DNA of 32,492 bases from Sandaracinus sp. (GCA_002699025.1 PABA01000193.1:1-32492), one strand, 5' to 3'. Numbered from the stretch's first letter, positions 7,791-17,649 are shown. Notes: generated by a model not told the origin, from the sequence alone. Made by a program: numbers and translations.

Positions 7791-8879
7791 TCAGAGCCAG
7801 CGCTTGCGCCGGAAGTAGCTGAGCATGCCGGCGCCGATGGCGACCATCAGGCCGATCGTGAAGGGGTAGCCGTAGCGCCAGCCGAGCTCGGGCATGTTCC
7901 AGGGCGAGCCCGTGTCGAAGTTCATCCCGTAGAGGCCCGCCAGGAAGCTCAGCGGGATGAAGATGGTCGAGATGATCGTGAGCAGCTTCATGATCTCGTT
8001 CATCCGGTTGCTCACGCCGGTCATGTAGAGGTCCATCAGGCCGTTGCCGATCTCGCGGTGGCTCTCGACGAGGTCCACGAGCTGCACCGTGTGGTCGACG
8101 CAGTCGCGGAGGTAGACGAGCGTGTCCTCGGTGAAGCGCCCGGGCTCCTCGCGCTGCAGCTGGTTCAACGCCTCGCGGAGCGGCCAGAGCATGCGGCGGA
8201 TCTGCGCCAGCTCCCGCTTGAACCCCTGGATGCGCTGGAGCGACTCGGTCGTCGGGTCCTCGAGGACCTGCCCCTCGAGCTCCTCGAGCTCGTCGCCGAT
8301 GCTCTCGAGCACGGGGAAGACGGCGTCGACCACCGCGTCGACGAGCGCGTAGGCGAGGTAGTCGGCGCCCCGCTGGCGGATGCGCCCCGAGCGGCGCCGG
8401 AGCCGATCGCGCACCGGCTCGAAGACGTCGCCCTCGCGCTCCTGGAACGAGACCACGACGCCCCCCTCGCAGAGGAAGAGGCTGAGCTGCTCGGCGTCGA
8501 GGCCGTCCTTCGGCCGGCGCATCATGCGCATCACGAGGAAGTGGTTCTTCGCGTAGCGCTCGAGCTTCGGCCGCTGGTGCACGTGGATGACGTCCTCGAG
8601 GGCGAGCGGGTGGAGCGCGTAGCGCTCGCCGAGGCGCTGGAGCACGGCGGCGTCGCCGAGCCCCACGACGTCGAGCCAGAGCACCTCGAAGCGCTCCTCG
8701 AGGGCGTCGAGCTGCGCGAGATCCGTGACCTCGTGCTCCTCGAGCTCGTCGGGCCCGTAGGCGATGGCCCGGAGCACGGGCTTCGGCGCGTTCGGATCGA
8801 TCTCGAGCGCGCCGGGGGGCGCGCCGACGCGTCCGGTCCTGCGCTTCTTCTTGCGGCGGGGGAGCCTCACCTTCGCCAT
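7791..8879 (-). CDS. corA: CorA family magnesium/divalent cation transporter
   Basis: An inner-membrane Mg2+ channel of 362 residues. The large N-terminal cytoplasmic domain starts after a basic tail (KVRLPRRKKKRRTGR) and contains VLWLDVVGLGD and HPLALEDVIHVHQRPKLERY, typical of the CorA alpha/beta domain. The long stalk helix includes LNQLQREEPGRFTEDTLVYL and NRMNEIMKLLTIISTIFIPL. Two C-terminal membrane helices flank the signature YGMNFD, which forms the selectivity filter, and the protein ends with a basic patch (FRRKRWL), as CorA does. ATG 8879 is preceded by GGAGGTGA at about 8884-8890, an excellent ribosome binding site. It is transcribed away from the small secreted protein gene at 9294. 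Confidence 0.95.
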   Translation of the reverse strand: MAKVRLPRRKKKRRTGRVGAPPGALEIDPNAPKPVLRAIAYGPDELEEHEVTDLAQLDALEERFEVLWLDVVGLGDAAVLQRLGERYALHPLALEDVIHVHQRPKLERYAKNHFLVMRMMRRPKDGLDAEQLSLFLCEGGVVVSFQEREGDVFEPVRDRLRRRSGRIRQRGADYLAYALVDAVVDAVFPVLESIGDELEELEGQVLEDPTTESLQRIQGFKRELAQIRRMLWPLREALNQLQREEPGRFTEDTLVYLRDCVDHTVQLVDLVESHREIGNGLMDLYMTGVSNRMNEIMKLLTIISTIFIPLSFLAGLYGMNFDTGSPWNMPELGWRYGYPFTIGLMVAIGAGMLSYFRRKRWL

Positions 8880-8935
8880 GCCTTCACCTCCGGACGGGGC
8901 CGTCCCGCCACGCTGCCGAGCCTCGCATGTCGTCC

Positions 8936-9098
8936 GCGGCAGGTCTTCCGCGCAGGTCTTCCGCGCGGGTCTTCCGCTCGCGGCAGGTCTTCCGCGCGGG
9001 TCTTCCGCTCGCGGCAGGTCTTCCGCGCGGGTCTTCCGCTCGCGGCAGGTTTTCCGCGCGGGTCTTCCGCTCGCGGCAGGTCTTCCGCTCGCTCTCTT
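8936..9098. repeat. 31-bp tandem repeat in divergent intergenic region
   Basis: Copies begin at about 8936 (irregular, with an extra internal partial unit), 8980, 9011, 9042 and 9073. The unit is GCGGCAGGTCTTCCGCGCGG followed by GTCTTCCGCTC, so each holds two copies of the 9-mer GGTCTTCCG. It sits between the divergent corA and small secreted protein genes. No spacers separate the units, so it is not a CRISPR array. The interval 8880-9293 carries no gene that I can support. Confidence 0.9.
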
Positions 9099-9293
9099 CG
9101 ACTGCCAGCGCGGCCGCGGGCCGCTCGCAGACGAGGGGCTTGGCCGCCTTTCCCGCGTTCTCGCTCGTCGACGACGGGGGCAGCGGGGCGCGGGCTCGGC
9201 GCGGGCCGTCGCGGGGTCGCTGTAGCAATTCTTGCGATGGGGGAGCGCGCCGTCTTCCGCCAGCCTGGGAGCTCCCCCAACCAGGAGGCTCCG

Positions 9294-9572
9294 ATGAATC
9301 GACACATCCTCTCCGTGCTCGCCGTGCTGACGATGTTCGCGCTGCCCGCCCTCGCGGAGGCGCGTTGCTTCTCGTTCCGCGGCAAGGACATCAAGGTCTG
9401 CGTCGAGGGCAGCGATGGTGACGCCCGGCGCCAGGCCACGTCGGTCTGTGAGGACGTGACCGGCGACAGCTCGTGCCGCATCTCGGGCGACTCGGGCGAG
9501 TGCCGGCGCTCGAGCTCGGTGCGCTGCTACGACGCCAACGGCGACGAGCAGAGCCACATCGATCCCGACTGA
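9294..9572 (+). CDS. small Cys-rich secreted protein
   Basis: A predicted exported protein of 92 residues. ATG 9294 has the strong ribosome site AGGAGG at 9283-9288. Residues 1-22 form a signal peptide (LSVLAVLTMFALPALAEA). The mature part of about 70 residues is hydrophilic and has six Cys (25, 36, 52, 61, 70, 78), enough for three disulfides, in the pattern CFSFRGKDIKVCVEG, VCEDV, SSCRIS, GECRR, VRCYD. I do not recognise the family. A strong hairpin terminator follows at 9621-9657, so it is a single-gene unit. It may be a periplasmic or extracellular structural peptide; no function is assigned. Confidence 0.85.
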   Translation: MNRHILSVLAVLTMFALPALAEARCFSFRGKDIKVCVEGSDGDARRQATSVCEDVTGDSSCRISGDSGECRRSSSVRCYDANGDEQSHIDPD

Positions 9573-9620
9573 GCGGCTCGGAGCGCGGGCCTCACGCCCG
9601 TCCTGCCCGTCGCGATGGAG

Positions 9621-9657
9621 AGGGGCGTCTCGCCGATCGGCGGGGCGCCCCTTCTTC
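9621..9657 (+). terminator. intrinsic-type terminator hairpin
   Basis: AGGGGCG pairs with CGCCCCT, and the interior CGCCGATCGGCG is itself self-complementary, giving an almost continuous 16-bp stem through T:G wobbles; TTCTTC follows. It lies 49 bp after the small secreted protein stop and is the strongest terminator-like structure in the window. Confidence 0.8.
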
Positions 9658-9678
9658 GCGTCTCCCGGTGCTCACGGG

Positions 9679-9762
9679 ACCGCTTCGATGGCACCGTTTC
9701 GACGGCACCGCTTCGACGGCACCGTTTCGACGGCACCGCTTCGATGGCACCGTTTCGACGGA
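9679..9762. repeat. 14-bp tandem repeat, six copies
   Basis: Six adjoining units alternate ACCGCTTCGAYGGC and ACCGTTTCGACGGC; the last ends in GGA. The T-type unit is a mini-hairpin, CCGT-TTCG-ACGG with a UUCG loop. It lies in the convergent space between the small secreted protein (+) and the L,D-transpeptidase (-). Confidence 0.9.
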
Positions 9763-9825
9763 GAGGGAGCGGGGCGAGGTGGGCGCGTCTCGTCCGCGTC
9801 CCGCCGGCGCGTCAGCGCGAGACGC

Positions 9826-11295
9826 TCAGCTCGCGTCGTAGCCGGCGTCGCCGCGCGAGAACCACACCCAGGTCCCGCGCCGGAGGCGCCGCCCGTGCCA
9901 GCCGGCGGGCACGTCGGGCGAGGTCCACTCGAAGAGCCAACGCGCGTCGGCCGGCGCCAGGTTCGTGCAGCCGTGGCTCCGCACGTTGCCGAAGTCGCCG
10001 TGCCAGTAGGCGCCGTGGAGCGCGTAGCTCTTCCAGTAGTACATGGTCCACGGCACCTCCTCGACCTCGTAGGCGCCGTCCACCGGGTCGTCGCCGCTCA
10101 TGGTGATCGAGACGTACTTCTCGCGGATGCGGAAGACGCCGCGCGGGGTGTCGTAGCCCTCCTTGCCGCTCGACACGAGCGTCGCGAAGACCGGCTCGCC
10201 CCCGTCGTAGGCGACGAGCGTCTGCTCGGCGAGGTCCACGTGCACCCAGCGCACGTCCGAGGGGATGCGCTCTTCCGGCGCGGTCTCGCGCGCGAGCCGC
10301 ACCGCGTCGCGCCGCACGGCGAGGCCGCCCTCGCCGACGAGGTAGGTCACGCCGTCGCGCTCGAGGGTCTCGCGCACGGAGAAGCGCGCGTGCTTCTCGG
10401 CGACGCCGACCTCGCGCACGCCATCTTCCTCGACGCGGTAGAGAGGCCGGTCCTCGCCGTAGACGAAGGCGAGCGGCAGCGTGGTCTCCTCGTCCAGGTG
10501 GCTGCCGACCATGGGCGGCGTCTCGAGCTCCTCGAGCTCGTCCGTCGCCACGTAGTGGCCGCGCACCGTGCGCTGCCAGCCGTCCTGCTCGACCCGGTCG
10601 AGGGCGACGAAGAAGTCGCCGACCATCGCCTGCTGCACGACCTCGGGGAAGCTCGGCTCCTCGTCGCCGCCGGCGGAGGCGGCGCCCTCGGCCGACGCGA
10701 GCTCCTCGACGTTCGGGATGCGGAAGAAGCGGAGCGCCCCGTCGCGGCGCCCGACGGCCGCGTAGCGGTAGGGCATGGGCCCGGTGAAGTCGGCGGGCTT
10801 CTGGTCGCGCTCCTCGGGGTTCGCGTCCACCTCGAAGCCGTCGCTCGTGCAGACCACGCCGAGCGTCGTCCGGTACCAGCGCCCGTTCCGGCAGCCCTCG
10901 CCGTAGGCGCGCCCCTCGATGGGGATCGCGCGGCCGCGGCGCACCACGCCCTGGATCTCCGGGCGGCGCGCCGGGCGCTCGTAGACGGGCGCGTTGAACT
11001 GGTAGGCGCGGGCGATCAGCGCCGTGCGCTCCGGCGTCTCCGGCTCGCTCCACGCGCCGGGCAGGGCCGGTCGGCGGAGGCGGAGCGCGGGCGCGTCCTC
11101 GTCCCCGGTCTCTTCGGTCGCCTCCGCGGGCGCCGTGGCCTCCGGGAGCTCCGCGGCGAGCGCCGCCAGATCGTCGGCCGCCCGCTCGTTCGACGCCTCC
11201 TCGGCGGCCGGGCCGTCGCCCCCGAAGTAGAGGACGCCGCCCACGCCCCCTCCGACGAGGGTCACGCTTCCGAGCCCGAGGAGCAGCCAACGCAC
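9826..11295 (-). CDS. L,D-transpeptidase (YkuD domain), membrane-anchored
   Basis: A peptidoglycan-crosslinking or protein-anchoring enzyme of 489 residues that acts in the periplasm by forming an acyl-enzyme on Cys. GTG 11295 is chosen because AAGGGAA precedes it and the frame starts with the hydrophobic anchor WLLLGLGSVTLVGGGVGGVL (about residues 3-24). An acidic Ala/Glu-rich linker follows, then SH3-like stretches (APVYERPARRPEIQGVVRRG; VTYLVGEGG). The YkuD domain starts near residue 375 (RWVHVDLAEQTLVAYDGGE) and holds GYDTPRGVFRI, ALHGAYWHGDFG and SHGCTNL with the catalytic Cys at about 443. The combination of SH3-like region and C-terminal YkuD domain is common in myxobacterial homologues. 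It is divergent from the PLP enzyme at 11393. Confidence 0.93.
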   Translation of the reverse strand: MRWLLLGLGSVTLVGGGVGGVLYFGGDGPAAEEASNERAADDLAALAAELPEATAPAEATEETGDEDAPALRLRRPALPGAWSEPETPERTALIARAYQFNAPVYERPARRPEIQGVVRRGRAIPIEGRAYGEGCRNGRWYRTTLGVVCTSDGFEVDANPEERDQKPADFTGPMPYRYAAVGRRDGALRFFRIPNVEELASAEGAASAGGDEEPSFPEVVQQAMVGDFFVALDRVEQDGWQRTVRGHYVATDELEELETPPMVGSHLDEETTLPLAFVYGEDRPLYRVEEDGVREVGVAEKHARFSVRETLERDGVTYLVGEGGLAVRRDAVRLARETAPEERIPSDVRWVHVDLAEQTLVAYDGGEPVFATLVSSGKEGYDTPRGVFRIREKYVSITMSGDDPVDGAYEVEEVPWTMYYWKSYALHGAYWHGDFGNVRSHGCTNLAPADARWLFEWTSPDVPAGWHGRRLRRGTWVWFSRGDAGYDAS

Positions 11296-11357
11296 GCTTT
11301 CCCTTGTGGCGCAGGCCGTTTGCGATCGCAAGAAGACGGCCCGCGCGGACGGCTTTC

Positions 11358-11393
11358 TTGCCCGAGGGGCTCAACCCCCTCAATACGTAGGCG
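11358..11393 (+). promoter_or_regulatory. possible promoter with hairpin spacer, near-leaderless start
   Basis: TTGCCC at 11358-11363 and AATACG at 11382-11387 could serve as -35 and -10 with an 18-bp spacer. The spacer is an inverted repeat, GAGGGG-CTCAAC-CCCCTC (11364-11381). Transcription would then begin close to the GTG at 11393. The match is weak and unsupported beyond position. Confidence 0.3.
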
Positions 11394-12568
11394 TGACCAA
11401 GCAGTTCCGACCCTCCGATCTCGCCACGCTGGTGGTTCACGCCGGCGAAGAGCGAGACGGCGGGGGCCTCGTGCCGCCCATCCATCGCAGCTCGACCTAC
11501 GAGCTCGGTGAGCCCGAGACCTTCGACGACATCCGCTACATCCGCCTGAACAACACGCCGACGCAGAAGGCCGTCGAGCGCAAGCTGGGCGCGCTCGAGG
11601 AGGGCACGGCGCTCGTGACGCCCTCGGGGACCGCCGCCGTCTGGCTGGCCATCGCCGCCTCCGTCGGGCCCGGCGACCGCATCCTCGCCCCCGTCCGCGT
11701 CTACGGCGGGACGCGCAAGATCCTCGACCACCTCGCCGAGCGCGAGGGCGTCGAGGTGCGCTACGTGGACCTCGAGAAGCCCGACACCTGGGCCGAGGCG
11801 CTGAGCGAGACGACGCGCGCCTTCTACATGGAGTCCATCGCGAACCCCTGGATGAGCGTGCCGCCCCTCGACCAGGTGGTCGCCTTCTGCCGGGAGCACG
11901 GGCTCGTCAGCCTCGTCGACAACACGCTCGCCACGCCGGCGCTCTTCCGCCCGCGCCCCTTCGGCATCGACATCTCCATCCACAGCGCCTCCAAGCACCT
12001 CAACGGCCACACGGACGTGGTGCTCGGCGCCGTGATCGCCGACGCGGAGCGGGGCCTGGCCATCCGCAAGCTCGCGAACAAGCTCGGCGTCTGCCCGGAC
12101 CCGGAGCCCTGCTTCTTGCTCAACCGTGGGATGAAGACGCTCCCGCTCCGCGTGTCGGCCCAGTGCGCGGGGGCGCTGGCGCTCGCGCAGGCGCTCGACG
12201 CACACGCGGACGTGGAGACCGTCCACTACGCGGGGCTCGAGGCGGACCCGAGCCACGGGCGCGCGGCGGCCTGGTTCGGTGGCTTCGGGACGATGCTCAG
12301 CTTCGTGCCGAGCGGTGGCAAGGAGCGGGCGCAGGCGCTGATCCGCGCGCTCCGCTACCCGGTCGAGGCGCCGAGCCTCGGCGGGGTCGAGACGCTGATC
12401 TGCCGGCCGGCCACGACCTCGCACGCCGGCCTCCCGGCCGAGCTCCGCGAGGAGATGGGCGTGCCCGACGCGATGATCCGCGTGTCCGTGGGCGTGGAGC
12501 GCCCCGAGGACCTGATCGCCGACTTCGAGCAGGCCCTGAAGGCCAGCGCCAGCATGAGCGCCGCGTAA
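11393..12568 (+). CDS. Cys/Met-metabolism PLP-dependent enzyme (cystathionine gamma-synthase/lyase family)
   Basis: A cytosolic transsulfuration-type enzyme of 391 residues. GTG 11393 is preferred because family members begin 10-20 residues before the HAGEE motif; a GTG at 11306 is possible. Family signatures are VPPIHRSSTYELG, VTPSGTAAVWLAI, the cofactor Asp in LVDNTLATP (about D176), and the Schiff-base Lys in HSASKHLNGHTDVVLG (K201). The usual Tyr-Ser-Arg near residue 50 is replaced by RYIRLNNTPTQKAVE, whose Arg still fits. The C-terminal half has APSLGGVETLICRPATTSH, typical of cystathionine beta-lyase and gamma-synthase. The exact reaction cannot be told apart from sequence alone. No other sulfur-metabolism gene is nearby. 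Confidence 0.88.
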   Translation: MTKQFRPSDLATLVVHAGEERDGGGLVPPIHRSSTYELGEPETFDDIRYIRLNNTPTQKAVERKLGALEEGTALVTPSGTAAVWLAIAASVGPGDRILAPVRVYGGTRKILDHLAEREGVEVRYVDLEKPDTWAEALSETTRAFYMESIANPWMSVPPLDQVVAFCREHGLVSLVDNTLATPALFRPRPFGIDISIHSASKHLNGHTDVVLGAVIADAERGLAIRKLANKLGVCPDPEPCFLLNRGMKTLPLRVSAQCAGALALAQALDAHADVETVHYAGLEADPSHGRAAAWFGGFGTMLSFVPSGGKERAQALIRALRYPVEAPSLGGVETLICRPATTSHAGLPAELREEMGVPDAMIRVSVGVERPEDLIADFEQALKASASMSAA

Positions 12569-12703
12569 GGGCCGACCTTCCGGTCGTGCGGCGATCCGCC
12601 GTCCGCTCTCCGCGGCCGCTCGATCTCGCCGGTCCGCGCCGCGTTCGCGGAGAGCCGGAGCGGTGAGCTCCGACGGTGCCGGGGCGCGAGCCTCCGCGCC
12701 GGG

Positions 12704-12743
12704 CCCTCGTTCTCGCCGACGAAACGAGGGGGCTCCAGCCCCC
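12704..12743. terminator. two adjoining hairpins after the PLP enzyme
   Basis: CCCTCGTT (12704-12711) pairs with AACGAGGG (12723-12730), and GGGGGC (12728-12733) pairs with GCCCCC (12738-12743). The two stems share bases 12728-12730, so they exclude each other. There is no T-tract. The role as terminator is inferred from position between convergent genes. Confidence 0.35.
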
Positions 12744-12825
12744 AGGCGTCCTGCGGACCCCCCCAGGCGTCCTGCGGACCCCGCCAGGCGTCCTGCGGAC
12801 CCCACCAGGCGTCCTGCGGACATCG
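12742..12825. repeat. 21-bp tandem repeat, four copies
   Basis: Copies of CCAGGCGTCCTGCGGAC plus a variable CCC(C/G/A)-type tail start at 12742, 12763, 12784 and 12805. Each holds CAGG-CGT-CCTG, a small hairpin. The period is a multiple of three, so every frame reads a heptapeptide repeat, but I see no convincing gene here. The wider interval 12569-13060 holds repeats, hairpins and the palindrome only. Confidence 0.9.
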
Positions 12826-12947
12826 GGGGGCTTCGGGGGCGTCCGGCGGCGCGGGGGGAGGGGGCTGGAGACGGCGGAATACGCCATGATGACGTGTGCT
12901 TGCGTCGGTGTGTGGGGCTCCGCTGCGCCGGTGAGATGTCCTGAAAG

Positions 12948-12969
12948 TTGAACTTGACGTCAAGTTCAA
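12948..12969. promoter_or_regulatory. perfect 22-bp palindrome
   Basis: TTGAACTTGAC is followed directly by its exact reverse complement. The site is AT-rich inside a GC-rich spacer. It lies 400 bp past the PLP-enzyme stop and 92 bp before the stop of the minus-strand gene at 13061, so both neighbours converge on it. It could be a two-way terminator (GAAAG on the left, TTTC on the right) or an operator of the size bound by dimeric regulators. No adjacent start codon with coding sequence supports the second option. Confidence 0.6.
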
Positions 12970-13060
12970 TTTCTCGCGCTCGTGACCCCCTCGAGGCCAT
13001 GCGTTCGCGTCGCGGCCGGTCGTGGCGCGGCGACGCGTGCGAGGGTAGCTGGTGCCGAGG

Positions 13061-13732
13061 TCAATCCTTCGGGGGGAGGGAGGCTTCGGCGCGGAGGCGC
13101 TCGAGCTCGTCCTCGCTCAACACGCTGATGCGGGCGCTACCGTCGGGGAGGTGGAGGCCGACCCGGAACCGCGCGCCCATGGGCTCGACCGTCCAGCTGC
13201 CTGCCACGGCGATGTCGAGCGCGAGCTGGCGGAGCCGAGGAGGCAGGGCGCTGGGCGAGTGGGCCACATCCACCCTCTCGAGGGGACGCGCGCCCGGGAG
13301 CTCCTCGGCGAGCCAGCTCTGGAGCGCGTTGCCCAGCGCTTCGCCGGGGGGCCCCGCGGCCGGCGCATCCGCCTCCTCCGTGCTCACCAGCCGCCCCGCG
13401 CCCCCGGGCACGACCCTGCTCGTCGTGTAGATCTGCGTGGCTTCGTCGTCGGGTCGCTCCCCCCCGCGCACCACCTCGAGCTCGTGCAGCGTCAACGGGG
13501 CTCCGAGGGCCTGGGCCAGCGCCGCGGGCAGGCGCGACAGGGTGGCCTCCCCGCTCTCGCACGCGATGCCGACCCGCTCGCCCGCTCGCCAGAGATACAG
13601 CCGCCCGACGTCCCGCTCTCGCGGGGTCTCGACGACCCGGCAGCCGAGTCGCCCGAGAGCGTCGCGCAGCGTCGCCGCCGGCTCCTCCATCGGAGCGAGG
13701 ATGAACCAGCCCTTCACGCGCCTCTCCGGCAT
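13061..13732 (-). CDS. hypothetical protein
   Basis: A protein of 223 residues with no signal peptide or membrane helix; I do not recognise a family. The N-terminal half (RDALGRLGCRVVETPRERDVGRLYLWRAGERVGIACE) looks like a small alpha/beta domain. A Pro/Gly/Ala linker sits at about residues 105-130. The C-terminal part, LRQLALDIAVAGSWTVEPMGARFRVG with LPDGSARISVLSEDEL, looks like a second beta-rich domain. ATG 13732 has GGTAGG upstream; a GTG at 13717 with GGAGAGG close by, or an ATG at 13690, are alternatives. It converges on the repeat and palindrome region and diverges from the ectoine operon, so its start shares that promoter region, but a regulatory role is not shown: I see no DNA-binding motif. 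Confidence 0.7.
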   Translation of the reverse strand: MPERRVKGWFILAPMEEPAATLRDALGRLGCRVVETPRERDVGRLYLWRAGERVGIACESGEATLSRLPAALAQALGAPLTLHELEVVRGGERPDDEATQIYTTSRVVPGGAGRLVSTEEADAPAAGPPGEALGNALQSWLAEELPGARPLERVDVAHSPSALPPRLRQLALDIAVAGSWTVEPMGARFRVGLHLPDGSARISVLSEDELERLRAEASLPPKD

Positions 13733-13939
13733 CTCCCGAGCCTACCCCGGCGGCGTCGCGATGAGGCAGGCGGCGTCGCGGCGAGCGGCGCAGGTGTGCG
13801 GAATCATGGGCGAAGGGCCGGTAGCAGGTGTGAGGTCGCCCAAAACGTTTCGGGCCCTAAACATTCGCCTTCAATTGATTACACGGCCGAAACCACCATG
13901 AAATCTTTGCGGAATCGGGGATTTTCGCCTCGGCTGCGC

Positions 13940-14008
13940 AGGAATCGTTCAGGAATTCGTTTCCTATATCGCTTGATTTATCGCGAATGGGCGCTATGGG
14001 TGGGCCCC
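13940..14008 (+). promoter_or_regulatory. AT-rich promoter island of the ectoine operon
   Basis: Bases about 13845-14000 are distinctly AT-rich against the GC-rich background. Two candidates are visible. TTGATT (13973-13978) with TATGGG (13995-14000) at 16-bp spacing would start transcription almost at the GTG at 14009. TATATC (13965-13970) is a second -10-like hexamer and would give a leader of about 30 nt, but has no good -35. AGGAA-TTCGT-TTCCT at 13950-13964 is a small inverted repeat that could be an operator. The interval 13733-14008 carries no gene. Confidence 0.45.
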
Positions 14009-15227
14009 GTGACTCCAGATCATACGGACACAAATCTTTCGACTCCCAACCTTTCTGGCGCCAAGGTCCAGAAGTTCGGCGGCTCCTCGCTCGCGACCCC
14101 CGAGAAGATCGGGAAGGTCGCCGACCGCATCGCCGCCGACCGCCGCGCGGGCCACGACGTCGTGGTCGTCGCCTCGGCCATGGGTGGCCGCACGGACGCC
14201 CTGGTGCAGCTCGCCGACGCCGTGACGGACTCCAGCCCGCCCGCCCGCGAGCTCGACGCCCTGCTCTCCACCGGAGAGAGCGTCTCGACCGCCCTGCTCG
14301 CCATGGCCCTCGAGGACCGCGGCGTCCCCGCCGCCTCCATGCGCGGCTGGCAGGCCGGCATCCGCACCGAGGGCCCGCACGGCCACGCCCGCATCGCCGG
14401 CGTCGAGACCAGCGCCCTCCGCGCCGAGCTCGAAGCCGGCCGCGTCCCGGTCGTCTGCGGCTTCCAGGGCATCGACGCCGACGGCGCCATCCAGACCCTC
14501 GGCCGCGGCGGCTCGGACACCAGCGCCGTCGCCATCGCCCACGCCCTCGGCGCCACCTGCGAGATCTACTCGGACGTCCCCGGCGTCTTCAGCGCCGACC
14601 CCCGCGACGTCCCGAACGCCGCCCTCGTCGACCACGTCCGCTACGACGAGATGCTCGCCTACGCCCAGCAGGGCGCGAAGGTCCTCAACGAGGACGCCGT
14701 CGCCTACGCGCAGCAGATGGACGTCACCATCCACGCCCGCGCCACCTTCCTCCACGAGGAGGGCACGCGCGTGAACGCCGAGGCCCCGCTCTCGGTCGTC
14801 ACCGGCGTCGCCAGCCGCAAGCTCGCCTACCGCATCGCCGGCAACGCGGGCGTCGTCGAGGGGCTCGCCAAGGAGCACCACCTGGTCGCCCGCCGCGCGG
14901 AAGACGGCCCGCACGAGGCCGCCGTCGTCCTCCACGAGGGCGCCACCGCCGAAGACCTCCTCGGCGTCACCGTCAGCGGCCCCATCGCCACCGTCTCCCT
15001 CGTCGGCCACCGCGTCGGCGAGCTCGAGACCCTCGGCAAGGGCGAGCTCGAGAAGGCCGGCATCCCCGTCGAGGCCGTCTTCCTCTCCGACTGCGCCCTC
15101 ACCTTCGTCATCCCCCACGGCGAGCCCAAGCGCGCCTCCCGCGTGCTCCACGCCGGCTTCATCGAGGGGGCCCTCGGCGCCGCCCTCGACGCCCGCCTCG
15201 GCGGCCGCAGCGGCTCCAAGCGCCTCC

Positions 15228-15235
<8 letters not shown>
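14009..15235 (+). CDS. ask_ect: aspartate kinase of the ectoine cluster (Ask_Ect-type)
   Basis: Phosphorylates L-aspartate with ATP, the first step toward aspartate semialdehyde and hence diaminobutyrate. It has 408 residues. GTG 14009 is the start codon closest to the conserved AKVQKFGGSSLATPEKIGKV; an ATG at 13898 would add 37 residues read from the AT-rich island, which is unlikely. Kinase signatures are KFGGSS, VVASAMGGRTDALV, LLSTGES, TLGRGGSDTSAVAIAHALGA and SDVPGVFSADPR. The region after about residue 260 is the ACT-type regulatory part. It overlaps ectA by 8 bp (ATGCCTGA), so the two are translationally coupled. Specialised aspartokinases are known in ectoine clusters, usually behind ectABC; here it comes first. 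Feedback behaviour cannot be read from the sequence. Confidence 0.93.
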
Positions 15236-17206
<1,971 letters not shown>

Positions 17207-17208
17207 GC

Positions 17209-17595
17209 ATGATCCTCGTCAAGCTCGACGACGTCGCCGGGAGCGATCTCGACGTCCACGGGGAGGGCTGGAACAGCCGGCGCCTCCTCCTCAAGGACGC
17301 GAAGATGGGCTTCAGCCTCCACGACACCCTCATCCACGAGGGCGCGGAGCTGCACCTCCACTACAAGAACCACCTCGAGGCGGTCTACTGCATCGAGGGC
17401 ACGGGCTCGATCGAGGACCTGGCCAAGGGCGAGACGCACCCGATCGCGCCGGGCACGGTCTACGCGCTCGACCAGCACGACGAGCACATCCTCCGCGCCC
17501 AGACGCAGATGCGCATGGTGTGCGTCTTCAACCCGCCGGTCACCGGCAAGGAGACGCACGGGCCCGACGGCTCCTACGAGCTCGTCGAGGACTGA
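17209..17595 (+). CDS. ectC: ectoine synthase EctC
   Basis: A cupin-type cyclase that closes N-gamma-acetyldiaminobutyrate to ectoine, the last step. It has 128 residues, the usual length. The three iron ligands known for EctC, Glu57, Tyr85 and His93, are all present at exactly those positions ([27 protein letters not shown]). The N-terminus MILVKLDDV and the stretch [20 protein letters not shown] are family-typical. The ATG lies 2 bp after the ectB stop, so translation is coupled. A strong hairpin follows 20 bp after the stop, closing the ask-ectABC unit. There is no ectD (hydroxylase) after it. Confidence 0.97.
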   Translation: MILVKLDDVAGSDLDVHGEGWNSRRLLLKDAKMGFSLHDTLIHEGAELHLHYKNHLEAVYCIEGTGSIEDLAKGETHPIAPGTVYALDQHDEHILRAQTQMRMVCVFNPPVTGKETHGPDGSYELVED

Positions 17596-17615
17596 CCCCC
17601 GCGCATCGTCGACGC

Positions 17616-17649
17616 GACGCCTCGTCCCCTTCGTGGTGGGCGAGGCGTC
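17616..17649 (+). terminator. hairpin terminator after ectC
   Basis: GACGCCTCG (17616-17624) pairs with CGAGGCGTC (17641-17649), a perfect 9-bp stem, and the interior TCCCC and GGTGGG pair further around TTCG. GGCGTTTG follows. It separates the ectoine operon from the symporter gene 180 bp on. Confidence 0.7.

Noticed and set aside
8936-9098. 31-bp repeats considered as a CRISPR array
   Set aside because: The units abut one another with no unique spacers and no cas genes are near.
12663-12944. 93-codon plus-strand frame with RRPADPP repeats
   Set aside because: Its repeats follow only from the 21-bp array and there is no ribosome site or sensible protein outside it.
12355-12969. Open frame starting in the palindrome on the minus strand
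   Set aside because: It overlaps the PLP enzyme antisense, starts with TTG and is mostly translated 21-bp repeat.
13898-14008. Upstream ATG as aspartokinase start
   Set aside because: It would translate the AT-rich island and add 37 residues with no likeness to aspartokinases.
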